A stretch of 64,000 bases of DNA from Chloroflexota bacterium (GCA_016195815.1 JACPYX010000023.1:39014-103013), one strand, 5' to 3'; numbered from the stretch's first letter, positions 1 to 8,412 are shown. A program made the numbers and translations. Notes: a model not told the origin generated them from the letters alone.

Positions 1-168
1 GCCGTTGCCGCATCCGAGGTCAAGAATCGATTCATCGCCGCGCAAAGTATCAAGCACGCGCAGAACCCCGTTTTGCAAACGCGTGCGCGTGGCGGAAAAA
101 TCCGCGCCATGCTCCGTGTAAAACCGGCGGTTGAGGTCAAGCAGTCGCTGGGCGGTGGCGGTGTTCAC
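1..168 (-). CDS. class I SAM-dependent methyltransferase, N-terminal part (cut by window edge)
   Basis: Only the first 56 codons are present. The reading frame runs from a GTG at 168 off the window edge and ends in LDLGCGNG, the glycine-rich SAM-binding motif I of class I methyltransferases. The N-terminal text (LLDLNRRFYTEHGADFSATR) resembles the leader of Trm9-like tRNA wobble methyltransferases, but that is only a suggestion from about 60 residues. A TATAAT hexamer lies 6 nt upstream of the GTG and there is no Shine-Dalgarno site, so the transcript may be leaderless. It is divergent from cysH-elp3. The start could be a different codon because the intergenic space is only 31 nt. Confidence 0.6.
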   Translation of the reverse strand, partial: MNTATAQRLLDLNRRFYTEHGADFSATRTRLQNGVLRVLDTLRGDESILDLGCGNG

Positions 169-174
169 GCCAAC

Positions 175-191
175 ATTATAACGGGTATAAT
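175..191. promoter_or_regulatory. back-to-back -10 boxes of two divergent, apparently leaderless promoters
   Basis: TATAAT reads on the plus strand at 186-191, 8 nt before the cysH ATG, and TATAAT reads on the minus strand at 180-175, 6 nt before the methyltransferase GTG. Neither gene has a Shine-Dalgarno site. No convincing -35 box was found for either, so these are -10 calls only. Confidence 0.5.
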
Positions 192-199
192 TTTCGCCA

Positions 200-952
200 A
201 TGTTTACACAGGAAGAAATCGCCGCGCTCTCAGCGCAATTCGAAACGAAGACCCCGCAGGAGATCATTCAATGGGCGGTGGACGAGTTCGCGCCGCAGAT
301 CGCCATGAGCGCATCGTTCCAAACGCAGAGTATGCCGCTCGTGCGCATGGTCACGCGCGTCATGCCCGGCATAAAAATTTTTTTCCTCGATACAGGCTAT
401 CACTTTTGGGACACGCTGATCTTCCGCGAACAGATCCAGCGCGAATGGAATCTCAATGTGGTTGATCTCTATCGCGATGTGCGCTGGGATATTTTTGCGC
501 GGCAAAATACACGCACGCTTCCCATCCAGGACCCGAACCTGTGTTGCTACATTCATAAAGTCCAGCCGATGCAAAAAGCCTTGAGCAGAGTGAAGGCCTG
601 GATCAGCGGCATTCGACGTGACCAGACTCCTGAACGCGCTCAGGCGCAAATTTTGGAATTGCAGGATGACGGACTCTTGAAAGTGAACCCGCTTCTTAAC
701 TGGACGAAGCGCGATATCCAGACCTACATGGCGGATCATCATCTGCCGGTGCATCCGCTTTATGAGCGCGGCTATCGAAGCATCGGGTGCGCGCCCTGCA
801 CGATTGCCGTCGGACTCAACGACGATGACCGCGCCGGACGCTGGGCCGGGCGCGGCAAAACCGAATGCGGCCTCCATACCGATATGTTCAAGCATAAAGA
901 TCTCGCTGAAGTGAAAGATCAATTTATGATGAAACCCGAGGACGTGACATGA
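200..952 (+). CDS. cysH: assimilatory adenylyl-sulfate (APS) reductase, CysH family
   Basis: Reduces activated sulfate to sulfite with thioredoxin as electron donor, in the cytoplasm. The 250-aa protein shows the family DTGYHF motif near residue 65, the LCCYIHK double cysteine near 115, the GCAPC pair near 197-200 and the catalytic ECGLH near 222. The CC plus CxxC set binds a [4Fe-4S] cluster and is known to mark APS-type rather than cluster-free PAPS-type enzymes, so APS is the likely substrate. The start at 200 follows a TATAAT by 8 nt with no ribosome site. Its stop overlaps the elp3 start in an ATGA, so the two are translationally coupled. No other sulfate-assimilation gene is visible nearby, which is odd. 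Confidence 0.9.
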   Translation: MFTQEEIAALSAQFETKTPQEIIQWAVDEFAPQIAMSASFQTQSMPLVRMVTRVMPGIKIFFLDTGYHFWDTLIFREQIQREWNLNVVDLYRDVRWDIFARQNTRTLPIQDPNLCCYIHKVQPMQKALSRVKAWISGIRRDQTPERAQAQILELQDDGLLKVNPLLNWTKRDIQTYMADHHLPVHPLYERGYRSIGCAPCTIAVGLNDDDRAGRWAGRGKTECGLHTDMFKHKDLAEVKDQFMMKPEDVT

Positions 953-2607
953 GATCGGCGAAACAGGAAGAATGGGTCGCGACTCACACCATCAAGCCTG
1001 AGTGGCTGGTTTTGGCGCGCAACGTGATGACCGAAATCCAAAATGGCAAGCCGGTCATGGACGCGTTACGCAAACATCCGCTCGAAGACGGCGGTTATCT
1101 CGGCAAATATGTTTTGGTCGCCGCGTATCATCAGATGGTGAAGGCCGGCGAACTGCGCGCCGACGCACGCCTGCTCGAACGTTTGCGGATGAAACCCGTC
1201 CGCACGCTTTCGGGCGTGACGACGGTCACGGTGCTGACCAAGCCGTATCCATGCCCGGCGAAGTGCATCTTCTGTCCGACGGATGCGCGTATGCCGAAAT
1301 CGTATCTGCCCGATGAGCCGGGCGCGATGCGCGGCCTCGAACATGATTTCGACCCGTACGCACAAGTCAGGTCGCGCATTCAGGCGCTGGAAGCACTGGG
1401 GCATCCGACCGACAAAATCGAATTGCTCATCCTCGGCGGCACGTGGAGTTCGTATCGCCGCGATTATCAGGAATGGTTTGTGAAGCGATGCTTCGATGCG
1501 ATGAATGCCCCCCTCACCCCAATCCCTCTTCCAACGGGAGAGGGGAGAGGGGAGATGGGAGAAAAGATTAGCGCGGGCGAATTACAGCAAGCCCATTCTT
1601 TGAACGAATCCGCGCCTCACCGCAACGTGGGATTGGTAATTGAGACGCGTCCCGTCGAGATCACGCCCGATGAAATCCGCTGGCTAAGACACCTCGGCGT
1701 GACCAAAGTTCAGATGGGCGCGCAGAGTCTGGATGACCGCATTCTTGAAATGAATAAGCGCGGACACGATGTTGAATGCACGCGCAAAGCCACGGCGCTG
1801 CTGCGCGCGGCGGGATTCAAAATCGTTTTGCATTGGATGCCCAATCTGCACGGCGCGACGCCCGAATCGGATCGCGAAGATTTTGTTCGTTTGTGGCAGG
1901 GCTTCTGCCCCGACGAAATAAAGATTTATCCAAATCAACTTTTGGCGAACGCAGAACTTTATGAATATTGGCAACGCGGCGAATTTCATCCGTACACCAC
2001 CGGACAATTGATTGACCTGATCGCGGACATCAAGCCGACCGTGCCGCGCTATTGCCGCGTTAACCGCGTGATACGCGATATTCCGTCCACAAATGTGGTC
2101 GAGGGGAATCGCCGTACGAGTTTGCGGCAGGACATTCACGCTGAAATGAAGCGGCGCGGAACCTTCTGTCAATGTGTTCGTTGCCGCGAAGTGCGCGGTA
2201 AATCAGTGGATGCGGCTTTGCTTAAATTAGACGATCTCGTTTATCAGGCCGATCACGCCGAGGAGCATTTCATTTCATACGTCACGCCTGACGATAAACT
2301 GGCGGGCTTCGTTCGTTTGTCTTTGCCTGCCAAAGATGCGCCGCAAACGGGTCTTGCCGATCTGGTTGGCGCGGCCTTGATCCGCGAAGCTCACGTTTAT
2401 GGGCAGTCGCTTCCCGTCGGCGCGGAGAAGGATGGCGCGGCTCAACACGCGGGACTTGGAACGCGCCTGCTCGAACAGGCAGACCTGATTGCAAAAGCGC
2501 ATGGCTTCCATCGCATGGCTGTCATCGCCGCAGTGGGGACGCGGCAATATTATCTGGATCGCGGCTTTGAACGCGGCGAATTGTATTTGGCGAAGAATAT
2601 TCCGTAA
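949..2607 (+). CDS. elp3: Elp3-like tRNA uridine-34 carboxymethyl transferase (radical SAM + GNAT)
   Basis: Modifies wobble uridine of tRNA, combining a radical SAM domain with an acetyl-CoA-using GNAT domain. The N-terminal half carries the CPAKCIFC cluster-binding cysteines near residues 102-109. The tail from about residue 440 is the GNAT fold, with EEHFISYV and GLGTRLLEQA. Length, 552 aa, is typical of bacterial Elp3. About residues 187-208 are an in-frame copy of a short palindromic repeat seen elsewhere in intergenic space (1508-1560); it falls just before the conserved NVGLVIETRP strand, a position where the family normally has a short loop. Coupled to cysH by a 4-nt overlap. Chloroflexota Elp3 proteins are known, so the family call is secure. 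Confidence 0.92.
   Translation: MRSAKQEEWVATHTIKPEWLVLARNVMTEIQNGKPVMDALRKHPLEDGGYLGKYVLVAAYHQMVKAGELRADARLLERLRMKPVRTLSGVTTVTVLTKPYPCPAKCIFCPTDARMPKSYLPDEPGAMRGLEHDFDPYAQVRSRIQALEALGHPTDKIELLILGGTWSSYRRDYQEWFVKRCFDAMNAPLTPIPLPTGEGRGEMGEKISAGELQQAHSLNESAPHRNVGLVIETRPVEITPDEIRWLRHLGVTKVQMGAQSLDDRILEMNKRGHDVECTRKATALLRAAGFKIVLHWMPNLHGATPESDREDFVRLWQGFCPDEIKIYPNQLLANAELYEYWQRGEFHPYTTGQLIDLIADIKPTVPRYCRVNRVIRDIPSTNVVEGNRRTSLRQDIHAEMKRRGTFCQCVRCREVRGKSVDAALLKLDDLVYQADHAEEHFISYVTPDDKLAGFVRLSLPAKDAPQTGLADLVGAALIREAHVYGQSLPVGAEKDGAAQHAGLGTRLLEQADLIAKAHGFHRMAVIAAVGTRQYYLDRGFERGELYLAKNIP
1508..1560 (+). repeat. G/A-rich palindromic repeat (family B) inside elp3
   Basis: CCCCTCACCC is followed by CCCTC then GGGAGAGGGGAGAGGGG. 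The same CCCTCACCC and GGAGAGGGG blocks recur at 25640, 45523, 50506 and 63896, all outside genes. Here the element is read in frame as a Pro/Gly-rich loop of Elp3. Confidence 0.75.
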
Positions 2608-2641
2608 TTCCGATCTTTGCTCCAGATAACGAGGGCGCTTC

Positions 2642-3163
2642 TTGGATAAACTTCTTCTGCTTTTTTGGACTTTTCTGAAAGTCAATCTCCTCAGCACGTC
2701 TGGCACAGCCTCAACAGGCCTGCTTTACAACGAGGCTGTCGGCCGTTTTCTCACCGAAGCGCAATTTGTTCAGGCAGTTGGCCTGGCTACTTTACTTCCG
2801 GGAAGCGATGCGTTACAGCTTGCCATGTTCGTCGGTTACACAGTCGCGGGGATTCCCGGCGGGCTGGTCTCATTGCTGGCCGCCATTCTGCCTCCAACTA
2901 TCATCATGCTTGGAGTGGTTATGATTTTGCATCGAATTCAGCGCGAGGCCTGGGTCAGCCGTTTTGTTGAGGGATTAACTCCGGCCGTGGCTGTGTTGAT
3001 CGTCTCCGTCGCATGGAAAGTTTTCAAGGGCGGCGGCAATGATGCCTTTGGCTGGCAATCGCTTGCGCTTGGAGGAGCGACTCTCATTGCCCTGTTGTTG
3101 GATATGCCTGCGCCTTTCGTGCTTCTGGCTTCCGGCTTGCTGGGGATATTTTTATTCAAATGA
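2642..3163 (+). CDS. half-size CHR-domain (chromate-type) membrane transporter, copy 1
   Basis: A 173-aa integral membrane protein of the ChrA/CHR superfamily, which moves chromate or related anions across the inner membrane. The signature PGSDALQLAMFVGY is followed by an AGIPGG turn and several hydrophobic segments. It is one CHR domain long, so it should work as a dimer or with its downstream twin. It starts at a TTG preceded by a weak GAGGG. Compared with typical CHR proteins, the FGG(P) motif after the first helix is replaced by TSGTAS, so substrate preference may differ. It overlaps the next gene by 4 nt. Confidence 0.75.
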   Translation: MDKLLLLFWTFLKVNLLSTSGTASTGLLYNEAVGRFLTEAQFVQAVGLATLLPGSDALQLAMFVGYTVAGIPGGLVSLLAAILPPTIIMLGVVMILHRIQREAWVSRFVEGLTPAVAVLIVSVAWKVFKGGGNDAFGWQSLALGGATLIALLLDMPAPFVLLASGLLGIFLFK

Positions 3164-3756
3164 AAAAGCCGCGCGTTACGATTGAACCGAGAGTCAAAAT
3201 CAAAGGTTCGCAACCGGTTTCCAAACAATCCAGCTTATCGGACTGGTTGAATTTGTTCTGGATCTTCCTCAAAGTCAACCTGCTGACCACGGCCGGGGCC
3301 ACCTCGGTCGGCCTTCTCTATAAAGAAACGGTCGGCGTCATTATGACCGAAGCGCAATTTGTCGAAGCGGTTGGATTTTCGAATCTTGTGCCGGGAAGCG
3401 AGGCGCTCAAACTCGCCATGTTCATTGGTTACGCCTCCGGCGGGATCGCGGGCCTGCTGGCCGCTTTACTGGGAGCGATCATCCCCCCGACTGCAATCAT
3501 GTTGACGGTCGCATCCATCCTGATCCGCTTCCAGGGCCAGGATTGGATGAAGTTTTTCATCAAAGGCATGACCCCCGCCATCAGTGTTTTGATGGGCTTC
3601 GTAGCCTGGCAATTGTTTCGCGCCAATAATCCCAAATTGACCAAGTGGCGCCCCGCCATCATTGCTTTGTTCAGCGCGATGGCTTTGTGGTTCAATGTCC
3701 CGCCGCAATATGTGCTGATCGGCGCGGGCTTTTTCGGTATCCTTCTCTTCCGGTAG
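3160..3756 (+). CDS. half-size CHR-domain (chromate-type) membrane transporter, copy 2
   Basis: A 198-aa paralogue of the preceding gene. It has a 25-residue basic N-terminal extension, then the same core: FLKVNLL, TEAQFVEAVG, PGSEALKLAMFIGY and IIPPTAIML. The ATG overlaps the upstream stop (ATGA), so the two halves are made together and probably assemble as a heterodimer. Both copies carry the same PGS(D/E)AL motif, so the pair looks like a recent tandem duplication rather than an ancient N-half/C-half split of a full-length ChrA. Substrate is unproven. Confidence 0.75.
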   Translation: MKKPRVTIEPRVKIKGSQPVSKQSSLSDWLNLFWIFLKVNLLTTAGATSVGLLYKETVGVIMTEAQFVEAVGFSNLVPGSEALKLAMFIGYASGGIAGLLAALLGAIIPPTAIMLTVASILIRFQGQDWMKFFIKGMTPAISVLMGFVAWQLFRANNPKLTKWRPAIIALFSAMALWFNVPPQYVLIGAGFFGILLFR

Positions 3757-3762
3757 GTCAGT

Positions 3763-4608
3763 ATGAAATCTGAATTCCTGATTGCCACAAATGGATTTGA
3801 AAGCACCTGGCCTTCGATTGAATATGGCGCCTGGGCTGCGGCCTCCATCAATGCGCCGCTTACTTTGCTGGGCATTGCCGAGCATCTGCCCAGCGCGCCG
3901 ATTGACGACAAATATCCGCTGGAAGATATCTTCGCGCGCGCGGTGGAAGTATTTCAGCAAAAGGGGATTCGATACTCGCTCGAGATCCAAAACGGCGACG
4001 CGGAAGAGATCATCCCGCGCGAAGCAAAGAAGAGAGATTGCATCACGGTCGTCGGCCCGCTGGGACGCGCGCCTCTGCGCCGCTTTTTGGTGAGACGTTC
4101 CATCCATCATTTGATAGCTGAAATTTCAACGCCCATCCTGTACGTTCCGCAGGCGCGCCTGCCATTGAAGAAAATGTTGATCTGCCTCGGCGGGCTTGGT
4201 TATGAAATCACCGCCGAAAATCTTGCGATCCGCCTGGGTGCGATGAGCAAGGCCGGCGTTACGCTTTTAAATGTTGTGCCGCCTGTTGAACTTGATTATC
4301 CAACCGCCCGCGCGGTGCGTGAGCATTGGCGCGACCTGGTGGACACCGATACTTTGCCCGGACGCAATTTGCGCATGGCGCTCGAGACGGCGCGTTCGGC
4401 GGGCCTGAGCGCCTCTATCAAAGCCCGGCAGGGAAATGTGGTTGAAGAAATTCTCGCAGAGATCAAAGAAGGGGACTACGATCTGGTCTGCATGGGCTCG
4501 CAATACAGCGCGCATACCTTGCGTCAAATGTACATGCCTAACATTACCGACGAAGTAGCTGAAACCGCTCAGTGTCCGATTCTGACAGCGCGCTATAACC
4601 CCGAATAA
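3763..4608 (+). CDS. tandem universal stress protein (two UspA domains)
   Basis: A 281-aa cytoplasmic protein with two Usp alpha/beta domains, roughly residues 1-130 and 135-281. The second domain ends with the family signature YDLVCMGSQYSAHTLRQM and the C-terminal strand CPILTARY. Usp proteins bind nucleotides and aid stress survival, and they are often encoded beside transporters they modulate. It starts 6 nt after the second CHR gene, so it is the third gene of that operon. A link to control of the transporter is inference. A hairpin terminator follows. Confidence 0.85.
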   Translation: MKSEFLIATNGFESTWPSIEYGAWAAASINAPLTLLGIAEHLPSAPIDDKYPLEDIFARAVEVFQQKGIRYSLEIQNGDAEEIIPREAKKRDCITVVGPLGRAPLRRFLVRRSIHHLIAEISTPILYVPQARLPLKKMLICLGGLGYEITAENLAIRLGAMSKAGVTLLNVVPPVELDYPTARAVREHWRDLVDTDTLPGRNLRMALETARSAGLSASIKARQGNVVEEILAEIKEGDYDLVCMGSQYSAHTLRQMYMPNITDEVAETAQCPILTARYNPE

Positions 4609-4613
4609 AAAAT

Positions 4614-4638
4614 AAAGGCAGGTGTAAGACCTGCCTTT
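4614..4638. terminator. rho-independent terminator shared by convergent genes
   Basis: AAAGGCAGGT pairs perfectly with ACCTGCCTTT around a 5-nt loop. On the minus strand the stem is followed by a T-rich run (TTTATTTTTTATT), so it best serves the minus-strand gene ending at 4644. It also lies 5 nt past the universal-stress gene. Confidence 0.8.
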
Positions 4639-4643
4639 GCGAG

Positions 4644-5396
4644 TTAACCGGGGGTATATTTCTTTTCCCATTGGGCCACCGCGCCTCTGATGGCCGCCAG
4701 GACTTCTGCATCAGGAACTTCTGCAATACTCTCATATCTATTCGTTCCAATCGTGACAATGACGCCTCCCGTTAACGATTCGCTGAGACGGATGCCGCGG
4801 CTGTCGAGCGGCGTGCCGCTCAGATTTTCTTGCAGGATGGCGTCAATTTGAGCGACCATGCTGGCCGGCGCCGCATCTTTTTTCGGCGGGAGAGCGGGCG
4901 CGGCCGCAATGGGTGCTGGTCTCGGCTGTGAAGCGGAAGCCGCTGGCGGCGGAGTCTGAAGCGTTCCCGAAGCTGAAAGCGGCTTTGAAAGCGGAGGCGT
5001 GTGCGCGGCAAGCGGCCGTGAAATTGCAGTCTGGCTTTGTGTTGCACCGTCTTCGGCCCAGGCGCGCATCGTTGTTATCAAGTCAATCAATTGCCCGCGT
5101 TGTTTCGGCGTCAGTTGCGATGTGTTCACCCGCTGGTCGTGAAGGTCGAGTTGAGGCTGGTTGTTTTTATCGAGGCTGAGTTTAAGCAGGCTGTTTTCGG
5201 CTGGCATCGCAGCAGGCGGGGTGGGGGTGGGAAGCGGCGTTTCGATGCCGGCTTTTATCTTCATTTCATCCGCTTCTTCTTTTCTGCGTTTTTTGTAACC
5301 CTGGCTGCGGCCTTCAAGCAGGCCGAGGTAATTTCCCGCGACGAGGATGATGAGGCCGATAAAAACGGCGGCGATTATGTTGAGGGTTATCTGCAT
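4644..5396 (-). CDS. hypothetical single-pass membrane protein with Pro/Ala-rich linker
   Basis: 250 aa, not recognised. Residues 5-25 form one strong transmembrane helix (IAAVFIGLIILVAGNYLGLL), followed by a basic stretch (YKKRRKEE). The middle third is low-complexity Pro/Ala/Thr. The C-terminal 75 residues look globular (MVAQIDAILQENLSG and GGVIVTIGTNRYESIAEVPD) and end in a helix rich in charge. It starts 3 nt after mutM and is probably cotranscribed. The small C-terminal domain probably lies in the cytoplasm if the basic side of the helix is inside. Function unknown. Confidence 0.6.
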   Translation of the reverse strand: MQITLNIIAAVFIGLIILVAGNYLGLLEGRSQGYKKRRKEEADEMKIKAGIETPLPTPTPPAAMPAENSLLKLSLDKNNQPQLDLHDQRVNTSQLTPKQRGQLIDLITTMRAWAEDGATQSQTAISRPLAAHTPPLSKPLSASGTLQTPPPAASASQPRPAPIAAAPALPPKKDAAPASMVAQIDAILQENLSGTPLDSRGIRLSESLTGGVIVTIGTNRYESIAEVPDAEVLAAIRGAVAQWEKKYTPG

Positions 5397-5399
5397 ACC

Positions 5400-6236
5400 T
5401 TACTCCGCTTGACATTTTGGGCAGATGTGTGTGCCGCGCTGCCCGACAAACATTTTTTGTATCGTTGTTCCGCACACCGGACAAGGCTCTCCGCCGCGGC
5501 CATAGACGCGGAAATGATTTTGAAATTCGCCGCCGCGATAGACCCAGTCTATGCTGGCGCCGTTGCGGCGGATGCCTTCTTGAAGAACAGACTGGATGGC
5601 TCGATGCAAATTTTCAGTCTGTTTGACGCTGACTGAATTTGAGAGTGCCAGCGGATGCAGCTTTGCGATATGCAAACACTCGTCGGTGTAGATATTGCCG
5701 AGGCCGGCCAGGAAGCCCTGATCGAGAAGCAATGGCTTGAGTTGGCGATGACGCGCCTGCAAAGCGGCAAACAGCCAGCGCGGGGTGAAATCTTTGCTCA
5801 ACGGTTCAGGGCCGAGGTTTCCCAATACTTTGGCTGCATCGTTGGTCAGCCAGATACGGCCAAATTTGCGCGTGTCGTTGAAAACGAGGCTGCTCCAGCT
5901 GCCGTCCTCGGCAACCGGCTGCGACAAGTTCGGCGCAGAGAGCAACAAGATCAGCCTGTCATGCTTCCCCGGTTTAATTTTACCTTCTTTGACAAACAAA
6001 TCTCCGCTCATGCGGAGATGTATAAGGAGATTGTAAGCTGTTAGTTTAATATTCAGGAACTTGGCGCGGCGGCTCACGCTTTGAATAACCTGACCCTTGA
6101 TCTGTTCCTTGAATTTCTTTGCAGATGGCATCGCCAGCGTACGCGCCCAGCGCACGTCCGCCTCGAGGACGGCCTTGCCGACGAGGTGCGGAGTCAATTT
6201 GCGGGCGATGGTTTCAACTTCAGGAAGTTCGGGCAT
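5400..6236 (-). CDS. mutM: formamidopyrimidine-DNA glycosylase (Fpg/MutM)
   Basis: Base-excision repair enzyme that removes 8-oxoguanine and ring-opened purines and nicks the abasic site. The mature N-terminus MPELPEVETI contains the catalytic proline and glutamate, which fixes the start at 6236 rather than at an upstream in-frame codon. The conserved lysine in RRAKFLNIKL and a complete C-terminal CPVC...CPKC zinc finger are present. Length, 278 aa, is standard. It is followed closely by the membrane protein gene and separated from prs by a hairpin repeat. Confidence 0.95.
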   Translation of the reverse strand: MPELPEVETIARKLTPHLVGKAVLEADVRWARTLAMPSAKKFKEQIKGQVIQSVSRRAKFLNIKLTAYNLLIHLRMSGDLFVKEGKIKPGKHDRLILLLSAPNLSQPVAEDGSWSSLVFNDTRKFGRIWLTNDAAKVLGNLGPEPLSKDFTPRWLFAALQARHRQLKPLLLDQGFLAGLGNIYTDECLHIAKLHPLALSNSVSVKQTENLHRAIQSVLQEGIRRNGASIDWVYRGGEFQNHFRVYGRGGEPCPVCGTTIQKMFVGQRGTHICPKCQAE

Positions 6237-6243
6237 GGTTGTA

Positions 6244-6320
6244 GCGGTTAGCAATAAGCCATTAGTTACTAGCGTTTAGCTGTCGAAGGCCAACTGCTAA
6301 CAGCTAAACGCTAAAAGCTA
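6244..6320. repeat. hairpin repeat between prs and mutM
   Basis: TAGCGTTTAGCTGT at 6270-6283 pairs perfectly with ACAGCTAAACGCTA at 6300-6313. The flanks repeat degenerate versions of the same GTTAGC/AGCTAA words. It belongs to the class of quasi-tandem palindromes found in several gaps of this window. It lies directly downstream of prs on the minus strand and may fold in the transcript, but it lacks a T-tract. Confidence 0.7.
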
Positions 6321-7316
6321 TTCGTTAAACATCTCTCCCACACTGCGGCCTTCGTGGGCGCGCCTGATGACCTCGCCCAACAGCGGAGACACAGACAACA
6401 CAGTGATGCGGCCTTCGAGGTGTTTCATGTTTTCAGGTGAGATCGGGACTGAGTCAGTGGTGATGATATGTTTGATCGGCAGAGCGGCCAGACGTTCCGC
6501 AGCGCTGCGGGAAAGAATCGGATGGACGAATGCCAGATAAACATCGAGCGCTCCCTGTGACTTCACAAGGTTAATCGCCTGAGAGATCGAGCCGCCCGTG
6601 TCAACCTCATCGTCCACGATCAGCACGTCGCGATTTTCCACTTCGCCGATCAAGGTCAACGCTTCGGCCCTGGCATCGTTGCCTGAGCGACGTTTTTCTA
6701 TAAAGGCCACAGGCATATCCATATCGGCCGCGTAGTTGCGCGCTTTTTTGGCGAAGCCCAGATCGGTGGCGACAACGACCGGGTTGGTGAGTTTGGCGCG
6801 CATCGTGGCGTTGATGTGGTCAATGATCAAGTGCGAAGCGGTCAACACATCGCCGGGGATGGAGAAAAAGCCCTGGACCTGACCCGCATGGGGGTCGAGG
6901 GTCATGTAGCGGTCCGCGCCGGCCACTTCGATCATGTCTGCTACAAGGCGTCCCGTGATCGGCACGCGCGGCTGATCTTTTTTATCCGAACGCCCATAAG
7001 CGAGATATGGAATGACCGCCGTGATACGCGCGGCCGAGTCGAGGCGCAGAGTCTGGATGGTGATGAGCAGTTCCATTAAGTTGCGATGAACCGGCGAAGC
7101 CGTGTGTTGGATGAGATACACATCCTGTCCGCGCACGCTTTGTCTGAGTTTGACGAACAGATTTTCATTGGGAAATTCGATCATCTCATAGTCGCACAAA
7201 GGCGCGCCGAGATATTCCGCGATCTTGCCTGCAAGTATGGGTGAGCCTGTCCCCGAAAATAATTTGACTTCGCCGTACACTTTCATTTCGTGATGGTGGT
7301 GATTATGATTGCTCAT
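6318..7316 (-). CDS. prs: ribose-phosphate pyrophosphokinase (PRPP synthetase)
   Basis: Makes PRPP from ribose 5-phosphate and ATP for nucleotide, His and Trp synthesis. The 332-aa sequence has the paired PRT-like folds: PNENLFVKLRQSVRG, YLAYGRSDKK, TLDPHAGQVQGFF and the PRPP loop IVDDEVDTGGS. The loop is divergent, since VDDMIDTAGT is usual. The predicted N-terminus MSNHNHHHHEM is a natural histidine tract. If translation instead began at the Met at residue 11 the protein would start MKVYGEVKLFSGTGSP, closer to the family. The gene lies 100 nt downstream of meaB on the same strand. Confidence 0.9.
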   Translation of the reverse strand: MSNHNHHHHEMKVYGEVKLFSGTGSPILAGKIAEYLGAPLCDYEMIEFPNENLFVKLRQSVRGQDVYLIQHTASPVHRNLMELLITIQTLRLDSAARITAVIPYLAYGRSDKKDQPRVPITGRLVADMIEVAGADRYMTLDPHAGQVQGFFSIPGDVLTASHLIIDHINATMRAKLTNPVVVATDLGFAKKARNYAADMDMPVAFIEKRRSGNDARAEALTLIGEVENRDVLIVDDEVDTGGSISQAINLVKSQGALDVYLAFVHPILSRSAAERLAALPIKHIITTDSVPISPENMKHLEGRITVLSVSPLLGEVIRRAHEGRSVGEMFNE

Positions 7317-7416
7317 TTCTTCTCCAGATGAGCGTTACACTCCGAACGCAAAACGCTCATAAAATGTATGACGATATATTTTTCCATGCCGCGAAAGCGG
7401 ATGCGTTTCCCATAGA

Positions 7417-8412
7417 TCATTTCGCCCTCCCGTTCGTCAACATCTTGACCGCTTCCCGCGGCGACAAACTTCTTTTATAGACCTGCATCATTACTTCATC
7501 ATATTTGGATTCGGGAACGCGTTCGCGAAATTGGCTGACCAGCGTTTCCTGTAAAACCGCATCCATCTCAGACTCGAGGCGGGCACGCTCACGAGCGGCC
7601 CAATCCCCGCTGACGCGTAAGTGCTCCGCGTGAATCGCGATCTGTTCGGCCAGCTCAGGGATGCCCGTCCCGTCAATCGAAATTGTCCGTTGAATGGGTG
7701 GAATCCAAAGCGCCGCGTCTTTGACCTGCGGCGCGGCGCTCATATATTTTCCGTGATGTGAAAATATGTGTTGGGTTGGGTGCGACAGCTCCAGCATGGA
7801 CTTCAACGCTTTTTCCGTGTTTTCCACGCCGGGACGGTCTGCTTTGTTGACGACCAGAATATCCGCGATTTCCAGAATGCCCGCTTTAATGGCCTGGATG
7901 TCATCGCCGAGTCCGGGCGCTTCCACTACCAGCGTGGTGTGGGCCAATCGAGCGATGTCCACTTCACTTTGTCCCGCGCCGACCGTTTCGATCATCACGA
8001 TCTCAAAGCCCGCCGCGTCGAAGACCTGTGTCATGCCTGCCGTGGCCTGCGCCAATCCGCCGAGTGAACCGCGCGTCGCCATTGAGCGGATGAATATGCC
8101 CGCGTCGCCGCTCAAATCTCGCATGCGCACGCGGTCGCCCAGCACCGCGCCGCCCGTGAACGGGCTGGACGGATCCACTGCGACAATCGCCACGCGTTTA
8201 TTTTGTTTGCGAAAATATAATGCCAGTTGATTGACCAGCGACGATTTACCGGTTCCCGGCGCGCCCGTTACGCCGATCAGATGCGCTTTGCCAGCGTGGG
8301 GAAACAGCGTCGCCAAAGCCGCGCGGCCATCCTGGGTGTCATTCTCGATATGAGTTAACACGCGCGCCAGCGCAAGACGATCACCGTTGAGAATCTGAGT
8401 CACCAAATCCAT
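7417..8412 (-). CDS. meaB: methylmalonyl-CoA mutase-associated GTPase (MeaB/ArgK family)
   Basis: G3E-family P-loop GTPase that protects and reloads the B12 cofactor of methylmalonyl-CoA mutase. Visible motifs: the P-loop GAPGTGKS near residue 55, VDPSSPFTGGAVLGDR, the switch-like ETVGAGQSEVDI, and NKAD for guanine specificity. The 331-aa length is normal. The C-terminal helix ending in SPREAVKMLTNG is the dimerisation arm. It lies directly downstream of the B12-binding subunit gene; the large mutase subunit is not in this window. Confidence 0.93.
   Translation of the reverse strand: MDLVTQILNGDRLALARVLTHIENDTQDGRAALATLFPHAGKAHLIGVTGAPGTGKSSLVNQLALYFRKQNKRVAIVAVDPSSPFTGGAVLGDRVRMRDLSGDAGIFIRSMATRGSLGGLAQATAGMTQVFDAAGFEIVMIETVGAGQSEVDIARLAHTTLVVEAPGLGDDIQAIKAGILEIADILVVNKADRPGVENTEKALKSMLELSHPTQHIFSHHGKYMSAAPQVKDAALWIPPIQRTISIDGTGIPELAEQIAIHAEHLRVSGDWAARERARLESEMDAVLQETLVSQFRERVPESKYDEVMMQVYKRSLSPREAVKMLTNGRAK

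Noticed and set aside
230..922. 230-aa minus-strand open frame opposite cysH
   Set aside because: A shadow of cysH produced by codon bias; cysH motifs are unambiguous on the plus strand.
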